Shown here piece by piece: positions 37,105 through 44,709 of a DNA stretch of 64,000 nucleotides. The notes under the pieces are model-generated. The model ran no database searches, had not been told where the DNA came from, and saw only the letters and a list, made by a program, of their open reading frames with translations. The translations under genes were made by a program, and so were the position numbers. Location: positions 186,001 to 250,000 of the forward strand of contig NZ_JAOCAH010000004.1 of assembly GCF_029839275.1 (NCBI RefSeq). Reading direction: 5' to 3'. Each line of letters opens with the position of its first letter. Within the stretch, counting starts at the first letter, position 1. The stretch is from Pseudomonas sp. GD03944 (GTDB lineage Bacteria > Pseudomonadota > Gammaproteobacteria > Pseudomonadales > Pseudomonadaceae).

Positions 37105-37154
37105 TGCAGCGCCCGATACCCACCCCCTTTTCCGATCATTCGCAGGAGCCTGCC

Positions 37155-38831
37155 ATGAGCCTTTTCCGTGATACCGAAATCCGCGCCCCCCGTGGCACCA
37201 CGCTGACCGCCAAGAGCTGGCTGACCGAAGCGCCGCTGCGCATGCTGATGAACAACCTCGACCCCGAGGTGGCCGAGAACCCCAACGAGCTGGTGGTCTA
37301 CGGTGGCATCGGCCGCGCCGCACGCAACTGGGCGTGCTACGACAAGATCGTCGAGGTGCTGACCCGCCTGGAAGACAACCAGACCCTGCTGATCCAGTCC
37401 GGCAAGCCGGTCGGTGTGTTCGAAACCCACAGGGATGCGCCGCGGGTGCTGCTGGCCAACTCCAACCTGGTGCCGCACTGGGCCACCTGGGAGCACTTCA
37501 ACGAGTTGGATGCCAAGGGCCTGGCCATGTACGGGCAGATGACCGCCGGCAGCTGGATCTACATCGGCAGCCAGGGCATCGTCCAGGGCACCTACGAAAC
37601 CTTCGTCGAAGCCGGTCGCCAGCACTACGGCGGCAGCCTCAAGGGCCGCTGGGTGCTGACCGCCGGCCTCGGCGGCATGGGCGGCGCCCAGCCCCTGGCC
37701 GCGAGCCTGGCCGGCGCCTGCTCGCTGAACATCGAATGCCAGCAGTCGCGCATCGATTTCCGCCTCAAGACCCGCTACGTCGACGAGCAGGCCACGGACC
37801 TCGACGACGCCCTGGCGCGCATCGCCCGCTACACCGCCGAGGGCAAGGCCGTGTCCATCGCCCTGTGCGGCAACGCCGCCGAGGTGCTGCCGGAACTGGT
37901 GCGCCGTGGCGTGCGCCCGGACATGGTCACCGACCAGACCAGCGCCCACGACCCGCTCAACGGCTACCTGCCCAAGGGCTGGACCTGGGAGCAGTACCGC
38001 GACCGCGCGCAGACCGCGCCGGAGGCGGTGGTCAAGGCGGCCAAGCAGTCCATGGCCGAGCACGTGCAGGCCATGCTGGCGTTCCAGCAGATGGGCGTGC
38101 CGACCTTCGACTACGGCAACAACATCCGCCAGATGGCCCTGGAGGAGGGGGTGGACAACGCCTTCGACTTCCCCGGTTTCGTCCCGGCCTACATCCGCCC
38201 GCTGTTCTGCCAGGGCATCGGTCCGTTCCGCTGGGTTGCCCTGTCCGGTGACCCGGAGGACATCTACAAGACCGACGCCAAGGTCAAGGAACTGATCCCG
38301 GACGATGCGCACCTGCACAACTGGCTGGACATGGCCCGTGAGCGCATCAGCTTCCAGGGCCTGCCGGCGCGTATCTGCTGGGTCGGCCTGAAGGACCGCG
38401 CGCGGCTGGCCCAGGCCTTCAACCAGATGGTGGCCGATGGCGAGCTGAAGGCGCCGATCGTGATCGGCCGCGACCACCTGGATTCCGGCTCGGTGGCCAG
38501 CCCCAACCGCGAAACCGAAAGCATGCGCGACGGCTCCGACGCGGTGTCCGACTGGCCGCTGCTCAACGCCCTGCTGAACACCGCCGGTGGCGCCACCTGG
38601 GTCTCGCTGCACCATGGCGGCGGCGTGGGCATGGGCTATTCGCAGCACTCCGGCGTGGTGATCGTTGCCGACGGCACGCCCGAGGCTCATGCTCGCCTGG
38701 GCCGGGTCCTGCGCAACGACCCGGGCACCGGTGTGATGCGCCACGCTGACGCCGGCTACGAAATCGCCGTCGACTGCGCCCATGAACAGGGCCTCGACCT
38801 GCCGATGATCAACCCAGGCAAAGGAGCCTGA
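37155..38831 (+). CDS. hutU: urocanate hydratase
   Basis: A 558-residue enzyme adding water to urocanate to give imidazolonepropionate, the second step of histidine degradation. It uses tightly bound NAD as electrophile. The NAD-binding [12 protein letters not shown], the N-terminal [23 protein letters not shown], the Cys-bearing [15 protein letters not shown] and [16 protein letters not shown] are highly typical. The ATG at 37155 has CAGGAG before it; an in-frame ATG 51 bases upstream directly abuts the previous gene and is less likely. Confidence 0.98.
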   Translation: MSLFRDTEIRAPRGTTLTAKSWLTEAPLRMLMNNLDPEVAENPNELVVYGGIGRAARNWACYDKIVEVLTRLEDNQTLLIQSGKPVGVFETHRDAPRVLLANSNLVPHWATWEHFNELDAKGLAMYGQMTAGSWIYIGSQGIVQGTYETFVEAGRQHYGGSLKGRWVLTAGLGGMGGAQPLAASLAGACSLNIECQQSRIDFRLKTRYVDEQATDLDDALARIARYTAEGKAVSIALCGNAAEVLPELVRRGVRPDMVTDQTSAHDPLNGYLPKGWTWEQYRDRAQTAPEAVVKAAKQSMAEHVQAMLAFQQMGVPTFDYGNNIRQMALEEGVDNAFDFPGFVPAYIRPLFCQGIGPFRWVALSGDPEDIYKTDAKVKELIPDDAHLHNWLDMARERISFQGLPARICWVGLKDRARLAQAFNQMVADGELKAPIVIGRDHLDSGSVASPNRETESMRDGSDAVSDWPLLNALLNTAGGATWVSLHHGGGVGMGYSQHSGVVIVADGTPEAHARLGRVLRNDPGTGVMRHADAGYEIAVDCAHEQGLDLPMINPGKGA

Positions 38832-38833
38832 CC

Positions 38834-40369
38834 ATGACCTCACTGATTCTGCAGCCCGGCCAGCTGAGCCTGAGCCAGCTGCGCAGTGCCTACCAGCAGC
38901 CGCTGCGGGTGGAGCTGGATGCCACGGCCGGGGCCGCCATCGAGCGCAGCGTGGCCTGCGTGCAGCGCATCCTCGACGAGGACCGTACCGCCTACGGCAT
39001 CAACACCGGTTTCGGCCTGCTGGCCTCGACGCGGATCGCCAGCCACGACCTGGAAAAACTGCAGCGCTCGCTGGTGCTGTCCCACGCCGCCGGCTTCGGC
39101 GAGCCGCTGGACGACGCCATGGTGCGGCTGATCATGCTGCTCAAGGTCAACAGCCTGGCCCGTGGCTTCTCCGGCATCCGCCGGGTGGTGATCGACGCGC
39201 TGCTGGCGCTGATCAATGCCGAGGTCTACCCGCACATTCCGCTCAAGGGCTCGGTGGGGGCGTCCGGTGACCTGGCGCCGCTGGCGCACATGTCGCTGGT
39301 GCTGCTCGGCGAAGGCCAGGCCCGTCACCGCGGGCAATGGCTGCCGGCCAGCGAAGCCCTGGCGGTCGCCGGTCTGGAGCCGCTGACCCTGGCGGCCAAG
39401 GAAGGGCTGGCGCTGCTCAACGGCACCCAGGTGTCCACCGCCTATGCCCTGCGCGGGCTGTTCGAGGCCGAAGACCTGTTCGCCGCGGCTACCGTCTGCG
39501 GCGGACTCACGGTGGAAGCGGCCCTGGGCTCGCGGGCGCCGTTCGATGCACGCATCCATGCCGCCCGCGGCCAGCGCGGTCAGATCGACGCGGCGGCCGC
39601 TTACCGTCACCTGCTCGAGGCCAGTAGCGAAGTGGGGCGTTCCCACCAGGCCTGCGACAAGGTGCAGGACCCGTACTCCCTGCGCTGTCAGCCCCAGGTG
39701 ATGGGCGCCTGCCTGACCCAGTTGCGCCAGGCCGCCGAGGTGCTGGGGATCGAGGCCAATGCCGTTTCCGACAACCCGCTGGTGTTCGCCGAAGAAGGCG
39801 AGGTGATCTCCGGCGGCAACTTCCACGCCGAGCCGGTGGCCATGGCCGCCGACAACCTGGCCCTGGCGATTGCCGAGATCGGCGCGCTGAGCGAGCGGCG
39901 CATCTCGCTGATGATGGACAAGCACATGTCGCAGTTGCCGCCGTTCCTGGTGGCCAATGGCGGGGTCAACTCCGGCTTCATGATCGCCCAGGTCACGGCG
40001 GCGGCCCTGGCCAGCGAGAACAAGGCGTTGTCCCACCCGCACAGCGTCGACAGCCTGCCGACGTCGGCCAACCAGGAAGACCATGTGTCGATGGCCCCGG
40101 CCGCCGGCAAGCGCCTGTGGGAAATGGCCGCCAACACCCGCGGCGTGCTGGCCATCGAATGGCTGGGGGCCTGCCAGGGCCTGGATTTCCGCGAAGGTCT
40201 GAAGAGCTCGGCGCGCCTGGAGCAGGCCCGCCAGACCCTGCGTGAGCAGGTGCCGTACTACGTCGAGGACCGCTTCTTCGCCCCCGACATCGAGGCGGCC
40301 ACGGCCCTGCTCGCCGAGCGTGTGCTGACCCCGCTGCTGCCGAGCGGGTTGCTACCGTCACTGCTGTAG
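38834..40369 (+). CDS. hutH: histidine ammonia-lyase
   Basis: A 511-residue enzyme that deaminates histidine to urocanate, the entry step of the pathway. The MIO prosthetic group forms from Ala143-Ser144-Gly145 in [14 protein letters not shown]. Other conserved parts are YGINTGFG (about 54-61), SDNPLVF and QEDHVSM. It begins two bases after hutU stops and has AAAGGAG in the hutU end. Confidence 0.98.
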   Translation: MTSLILQPGQLSLSQLRSAYQQPLRVELDATAGAAIERSVACVQRILDEDRTAYGINTGFGLLASTRIASHDLEKLQRSLVLSHAAGFGEPLDDAMVRLIMLLKVNSLARGFSGIRRVVIDALLALINAEVYPHIPLKGSVGASGDLAPLAHMSLVLLGEGQARHRGQWLPASEALAVAGLEPLTLAAKEGLALLNGTQVSTAYALRGLFEAEDLFAAATVCGGLTVEAALGSRAPFDARIHAARGQRGQIDAAAAYRHLLEASSEVGRSHQACDKVQDPYSLRCQPQVMGACLTQLRQAAEVLGIEANAVSDNPLVFAEEGEVISGGNFHAEPVAMAADNLALAIAEIGALSERRISLMMDKHMSQLPPFLVANGGVNSGFMIAQVTAAALASENKALSHPHSVDSLPTSANQEDHVSMAPAAGKRLWEMAANTRGVLAIEWLGACQGLDFREGLKSSARLEQARQTLREQVPYYVEDRFFAPDIEAATALLAERVLTPLLPSGLLPSLL

Positions 40370-40389
40370 GTGAGCGCCGGCCCGTGTTG

Positions 40390-40510
40390 GTAGGGTGGGC
40401 AACGCGAAGCTTGTCCACCGTGTGGTGTCTGGCAACGGTGGGCAGGTAAAGCGTTTGCCCACCCTACGCTGTAGGAGCCGCGCCCCGAGACGGGGCTTCT
40501 GCGAGGTCAG
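40390..40510. repeat. GTAGGGTGGGCAA/TTGCCCACCCTAC palindrome plus REP-like element
   Basis: An imperfect inverted repeat runs from GTAGGGTGGGCAACGC (40390) to GCGTTTGCCCACCCTAC (ending 40467). A second short hairpin element follows (TGTAGGAGCCGCGCCCCGAGACGGGGC, in parts, 40470-40500), related to the middle module of the 360-bp array. They separate hutH from hutC. Confidence 0.75.
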
Positions 40511-40561
40511 CCATGTGGCTGATGTATCATTCGCGCATCGGGTGAATCCCAAGGAGCCGCA

Positions 40562-41278
40562 GTGACCAGCACAACCCCGCGCTACAAGGCGATCGAGGCC
40601 TTTCTCCTCGAACGCATCCAGAGTGGCGCCTACCCGGTCAATCACCAGATACCGCCCGAGGAACAACTGGCCCGGGATTTCGGCGTCAGCCGCATGACCG
40701 CCAACAAGGCGATTCGCGACCTGGTGCAGCAGGGCTACCTGATGCGCCAGGCCGGGCTGGGCACTTTCGTCACCGACCGCAAGGCCGAGTCCTCGCTGCA
40801 CGAAGTGCTGAACATCGCCAGCGAAGTGCGCGGCCGTGGCCATGAATACAGCAATGACGTGATCCGTTGCGAAGCCATCGAGGCCGACGACGAAGTGGCG
40901 CTGCGCCTGGGGGTGCGCCTGGGCACGGAGGTGTTCCACACGGTGCTGGTGCACCGAGAGAACGGTGTGCCGATCCAGTTGGAAGACCGCTTCGTCAACC
41001 CGCGCTGGGTTCCGGATTACCTGCAGACCGACTTCACCCGGCAGACGCCCAACGAAGTGCTGGTCGCCACGTGCCCGATCTCCGATGTCGAGCACGTGGT
41101 GGAAGCGATTCTGGTGGATCGGCAGACCGCCGACTGGCTGGACATCGACTGCACCGCGCCGTGCCTGAGCATGATCCGCCGCACCTGGTCCGACGAGCAC
41201 CTGGTGAGCTACGCCCGCCTGACGCACCCCGGTACCCGCTACAAGCTGCGCTCCACCCTCAACCGGCGGCGCGGCTGA
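40562..41278 (+). CDS. hutC: histidine utilisation repressor, GntR/HutC family
   Basis: A 238-residue repressor with an N-terminal GntR winged helix (about 6-70: EEQLARDFGVSRMTANKAIRDLVQQGYLMRQAGLGTFV) and a C-terminal UTRA ligand domain (about 90-230). HutC senses urocanate and releases the hut promoters. Two matching TGTATATACA boxes lie in the hutD-hutI promoter region. The start is a GTG preceded by CAAGGAG. A repeat-filled gap of 190 bases separates it from hutH, so it may have its own promoter. Confidence 0.94.
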   Translation: MTSTTPRYKAIEAFLLERIQSGAYPVNHQIPPEEQLARDFGVSRMTANKAIRDLVQQGYLMRQAGLGTFVTDRKAESSLHEVLNIASEVRGRGHEYSNDVIRCEAIEADDEVALRLGVRLGTEVFHTVLVHRENGVPIQLEDRFVNPRWVPDYLQTDFTRQTPNEVLVATCPISDVEHVVEAILVDRQTADWLDIDCTAPCLSMIRRTWSDEHLVSYARLTHPGTRYKLRSTLNRRRG

Positions 41279-41281
41279 CCC

Positions 41282-41938
41282 TCAGTTGGCAATCAGCTGA
41301 TCGACCAGCGCCGGGTCGTCGATGAAACGGTTGCGGGTGCCCTGCAGGCTCTCGATCCGGTCATTGCGGGTCTTTTCCTCGGCATCCGGCGGGTCCATCT
41401 GGTGCCATTGCTTGTACATCTGCACCTGGCCCGGGATCGGCAGGTCGTATTCCACGTGCATGTAGAAGATCGCCCGGGCAACGTTGCCCTTGGCCTCGTC
41501 GCGGGACTCGACCAGCTGGAAGCTGGCTTTCATGTCGCAGCCGATGTCGTCGAATTTGCTCGGCACGCTGTCGTCCAGGTCGCCGAACTGGGCGTTGCGC
41601 CGCGCCAGTTCGACGCGGGTGAGGGCCGGGTAGTGGTTGTGCAGGTCGGCGGTGATCAGCGGGTAGCGCGGGTTCATGATGGTGCACTGGCGGTCGGTGA
41701 TGCAACGCAGCGATTGCTTCAACTGCTTGCTGCTGTAGACCGGGCTGATGGTGAACAGGCCACCTTCGCCCTCGAAGGGTTTGCCGCAGTACAGCGAGGT
41801 ACCGCCACCGGCGTAGAGCTGGCTCCAGAACAGCTGGGCGCTGGCCTTGGCGTCGGGGATCTGGTTCTGGCCGGCGGCCAGGCAGGAGAGGCTGAGACTG
41901 GTTGCCAGGCAACCGATGGCAAGTACGGTTGTGCGCAT
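41282..41938 (-). CDS. endonuclease I family protein lacking the usual catalytic motif
   Basis: A 218-residue exported protein with a signal peptide (about 1-22, ending AAG). The second half aligns by eye with the EndA family: YCGKPFEGEGG early, ADLHNHYPALTRVELARRNAQFGD in place of SDMHNLQPSVGEVNGDRGN, ARAIFYMHVEYDLPIPGQVQMYKQWHQMDPPDAEEKTRNDRIESLQGTRNRFID (in separate pieces) at the end. The EWEHVVP segment, which holds the catalytic His, is replaced by a stretch containing CITDRQCTIMNPRYPLI. It may be inactive or have changed function. It is convergent with hutC, three bases away. Confidence 0.75.
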   Translation of the reverse strand: MRTTVLAIGCLATSLSLSCLAAGQNQIPDAKASAQLFWSQLYAGGGTSLYCGKPFEGEGGLFTISPVYSSKQLKQSLRCITDRQCTIMNPRYPLITADLHNHYPALTRVELARRNAQFGDLDDSVPSKFDDIGCDMKASFQLVESRDEAKGNVARAIFYMHVEYDLPIPGQVQMYKQWHQMDPPDAEEKTRNDRIESLQGTRNRFIDDPALVDQLIAN

Positions 41939-42151
41939 GCTGGGCCCCGTTGACCGTCGCTGGGCGAGGTCTGTTGTTTTTGTAGGACAACCGGAGTCTA
42001 GCAAGACGTGCGTCACAAAATAAAGCAGTGGCCCCACTGGCGCCTGGCCCCTGTCCTAGAGAGCTTCAAGGCCTGTTGAGCGGCTGCAGCCCGCGGCACA
42101 TGTGGCGATGCGACATCAGCCGCTTCGCTGGAATCCCCACCCGGGGCGGGT

Positions 42152-42169
42152 TGTAAGCTTTGGCTTACA
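42152..42169 (+). promoter_or_regulatory. GacA upstream activating sequence
   Basis: TGTAAGCTTTGGCTTACA is a perfect match to the GacA box TGTAAG-N6-CTTACA. It lies about 58-75 bases upstream of the predicted rsmY transcription start, the usual distance. Confidence 0.92.
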
Positions 42170-42226
42170 AAAGGTGTTGCCAATTGCCACTATTGCCCCA
42201 TGGAACGTGGGCGTAATCTTCACGCC

Positions 42227-42355
42227 ATGGACGTCGCGCAGGAAGCGCAAACAAACCACCAGGGATACGCTGGACAGCCACCAGGACGGTGTGCAGATCA
42301 AGGATGTCAGGACTCAGTCTGCAAAGACCCCGCTTAAAGCGGGGTTTTCTTTTTT
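42227..42355 (+). ncRNA. rsmY: small regulatory RNA RsmY
   Basis: A non-coding RNA of about 129 nt that sequesters RsmA/CsrA proteins. It contains seven GGA motifs, several as CAGGA or AGGGA in likely loops, starting within GCGCAGGAAGCGC, a stem-loop seen at the 5' end of known RsmY. The -10 element is TAATCT (42214-42219) and the RNA ends in a strong terminator (CCCCGCTT-TA-AAGCGGGG then T-rich, 42328-42355). A GacA box lies upstream, and the AraC-type gene next door is also its neighbour in P. aeruginosa, as recalled. The exact 5' end is estimated. Confidence 0.92.
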
Positions 42356-42393
42356 CCGCTTCCCGAAATGCCCTTCCCTTCGTTTTTTCCCGG

Positions 42394-43422
42394 CTAATTG
42401 CCGAGCAACTGCAGCAGCGCGCTGGGTGAGAAACCGGTCCAGCGCTTGAACGACCGCCGGAAATTGGTGGTGTCGTGGAACTGCAGGTAGCTCGCCACTT
42501 CCTCGTTGCTGTAGCCCTTCACCTGGTACAGGTACAACGCCACGTGCTTGCGCGCCAGGTCCAGCTGCTCCTGGAAATGCGTGCCGTGTTTCTGCAGCTT
42601 GCGCTTGAGGGTGGCCGGGCTCATGTCGAAGGCCAGGGCCACGGCCTCCAGCTGCAACGGCTGGCGGATGTTCGACTGCAGGTGGTCGTACAGGTGGTCG
42701 AGCAGGCTGGCCTGCACCCCGAGTTCCCGCTGCTGCTCCTCGGCGTTCTGCTGCGCCACCCGGCTGACCGTGGCGGACGCCTGGGGCCACGGGCGATGCA
42801 GGTAGTCGCGGGCGATGCTCATCACATTCACCTGGCGTTCGAACTGCACGTGCTCCCCGAGGTTGAGCCAGTACTGTTCGATGTAGCGCGGCTTGGCGTG
42901 GATGAACTGGTAGTGCCAGGGCAGGCGCTCGCCGGACAGCCAGCGGCTGGCGGCACTGACCGCGGTCATGCTGGCTTCCACCAGGAAGCGTTGCTGCTCG
43001 CCGGCGCCGCAGGCGTCCAGCCAGTAGAGGTAGGCGTGCTGCTCGTCCACCAGCAGCCGCGGCGCCAGCAGCGGGCTGAGCACGGCACGCTGGCGCACCA
43101 GCAGGGTCAGCGCGTCGTACAGGCTGCCGGCGTGGCGCAGGGCATGGCTGGCGGCGTCGTAGTGGCCGGGCAGCAGGCGCTGGCCGAACAGGAAGCTGCT
43201 GTCGTCGGCCGCCAGCTCGCGCTGGCTGTTGTCGATCAGGCGGATGAACTGCTGGGCGCTGATGCGCAGCTGGCCGGCCAGGATGTCATCGTGGAACAGG
43301 CCGGTGCCGCGCAGCAGGCGATGGCTGTCGACCTCGCGGCTGAGGGCCAGGTCGATCAGCGTGGCGGGCTGGTAATGGGCCGCGATGAAGCGGGTGTCGC
43401 ACTCGTACCAGGGCAGGTTCAT
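42394..43422 (-). CDS. AraC family transcriptional regulator
   Basis: A 342-residue regulator with an N-terminal Arabinose_bd-type domain (about 20-205, of the OruR/FeaR-like long group) and a C-terminal double helix-turn-helix (about 240-340: LEAVALAFDMSPATLKRKLQKHGTHFQEQLDLARKHVALYL and NEEVASYLQFHDTTNFRRSFKRWTGFSPS, each typical). It converges on rsmY. The effector and targets are not known. The next gene upstream, a GGDEF protein, is nine bases away and likely in the same operon. Confidence 0.88.
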   Translation of the reverse strand: MNLPWYECDTRFIAAHYQPATLIDLALSREVDSHRLLRGTGLFHDDILAGQLRISAQQFIRLIDNSQRELAADDSSFLFGQRLLPGHYDAASHALRHAGSLYDALTLLVRQRAVLSPLLAPRLLVDEQHAYLYWLDACGAGEQQRFLVEASMTAVSAASRWLSGERLPWHYQFIHAKPRYIEQYWLNLGEHVQFERQVNVMSIARDYLHRPWPQASATVSRVAQQNAEEQQRELGVQASLLDHLYDHLQSNIRQPLQLEAVALAFDMSPATLKRKLQKHGTHFQEQLDLARKHVALYLYQVKGYSNEEVASYLQFHDTTNFRRSFKRWTGFSPSALLQLLGN

Positions 43423-43431
43423 GGCTGCACC

Positions 43432-44343
43432 TCAGGCCGCACGGGCAGGCTGCTTGGCCCGCGCCAGCGCCAGGTTGAGGCGCTGCAGCAAGCTTTCCGG
43501 GGTGTCCTGCACAGCCATGGCCACCGCCACGCTGGCGCTCAGGCGCAGGCGCTCGCCGTGCTGGCTGGTGCGGTAGGCGAGGTGCGCCACGGCGGCGCGC
43601 AGTTCCTCCGCGAGCAGGCGTGCCTGGCTTTCCCCGGTATGCGGCAGCAGGGCCACGAAGCGGTCGCCGGCCAGGCGGCAGAGCAGGTCCTGGCGGCGCA
43701 GGTTGAGCAGCAGCAACTGGGTAAGGATCTGCAGCACCCGGTCGCCCTCGGCGTGGCCGTACTGGCGGTTGATCGTGCTGAAGTCGTCCAGGTCGAGGAT
43801 CACCAGCGACAGTGGCGTCTGCTCGCTGATCGACTCCTGCAGCGCCTGCTGCAACTGCAGGCGCAGGTAGTCGGCGGCACCCAGCGAGGTGATCTTGTCG
43901 AACAGGCGGTGCTCGCGGAACAGCCGCTCGCGCTTTTCCATCTGCTGGTTGATCGCCTGCTGCTCGCGGTGCCAGTGGTAGATGCCCAGGGTCATCAGGA
44001 TGAAGCCCACCGGCATCGGTCCCGATTCCAGCCATTTGTCCCAATTCACGCTCTCCGGCAGACGCACGAACTCGTCCACCGAGTCCATGTACAGCGAGAA
44101 GAACAGGCAGGCCAGGCCGAAGAACAGCAGGGACGTGACCCGCCCGGCGGGCCGCACCTTGAGCAGCAGGCCGATCCAGATCAGCACCAGCACCGCCGAA
44201 CCGCCTTCACCGACGATATCGGTCCAGTTCAGCTCGGCCCAGGTCTTCAGGTCGCCGGCGGCCAGGTGCAGGAGCAGGCCGAAGTTGGCCACCAGCAGCA
44301 GGCCGGCGATTTTCCAGATGTGCAGTCTCAGCTGTGCGGACAT
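43432..44343 (-). CDS. membrane GGDEF protein with degenerate active site
   Basis: A 303-residue protein with four hydrophobic helices (about 10-30, 46-63, 69-88 and 111-124), a short linker helix and a GGDEF domain (about 145-300). The signature is Ala225-Gly226-Asp227-Arg228-Phe229. Replacement of the metal-binding Glu by Arg should abolish cyclase activity. The I-site RxxD (Arg216-Asp219) is retained with canonical spacing, so the protein could act as a c-di-GMP receptor. It is probably co-transcribed with the AraC-type gene and diverges from the phosphorus cluster. Confidence 0.85.
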   Translation of the reverse strand: MSAQLRLHIWKIAGLLLVANFGLLLHLAAGDLKTWAELNWTDIVGEGGSAVLVLIWIGLLLKVRPAGRVTSLLFFGLACLFFSLYMDSVDEFVRLPESVNWDKWLESGPMPVGFILMTLGIYHWHREQQAINQQMEKRERLFREHRLFDKITSLGAADYLRLQLQQALQESISEQTPLSLVILDLDDFSTINRQYGHAEGDRVLQILTQLLLLNLRRQDLLCRLAGDRFVALLPHTGESQARLLAEELRAAVAHLAYRTSQHGERLRLSASVAVAMAVQDTPESLLQRLNLALARAKQPARAA

Positions 44344-44617
44344 GGTGTGCAGGGCCCATTGGCAGTCATGGCGGCCAGCTCAGCAGATGGATGTGACGCT
44401 TTGTTTGCAGCCCGGGAGGTCGAATCAGCTCAGGCCAGTTGCGGACTTTTTTCGGCCGCCCGACACGGCGCCTGCCGCCCCGTTGGGCGCAGCCGGTGGG
44501 TGCGGGTCGGTGCTGTTCAGCGCGTGCGTGTGGCGCCGCCCGGCAGCAGGTCATTTTGGCTCAATCGGTGCCGTGCAGGCCGCCTGGCAGGGGCGTTTTG
44601 CGCGTGTGGCGGCGGTG

Positions 44618-44650
44618 CTGTCACAGAAGCGTCATCGGCCCTGCCTAGCG
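44618..44650 (+). promoter_or_regulatory. Pho box and -10 element of the phosphorus cluster
   Basis: CTGTCAC-AGAA-GCGTCAT (44618-44635) matches the PhoB direct repeat: the first half fully and the second in five of seven bases. A -10-like TAGCGT follows at 44645-44650, nine bases later, the normal PhoB promoter geometry. The receptor start codon is at 44710. The rest of the 366-base gap shows no gene. Confidence 0.75.
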
Positions 44651-44709
44651 TGCCACCCCACATTACCGGCCAAGACGGTTGGCCGGACGACTCCTGGGGA
44701 GGGTAAGCG

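Noticed and set aside
42102..42449. A 115-codon frame on the plus strand
   Set aside because: It runs through the GacA box, the rsmY RNA and its terminator and into the end of the AraC-type gene, so it cannot be a protein gene.
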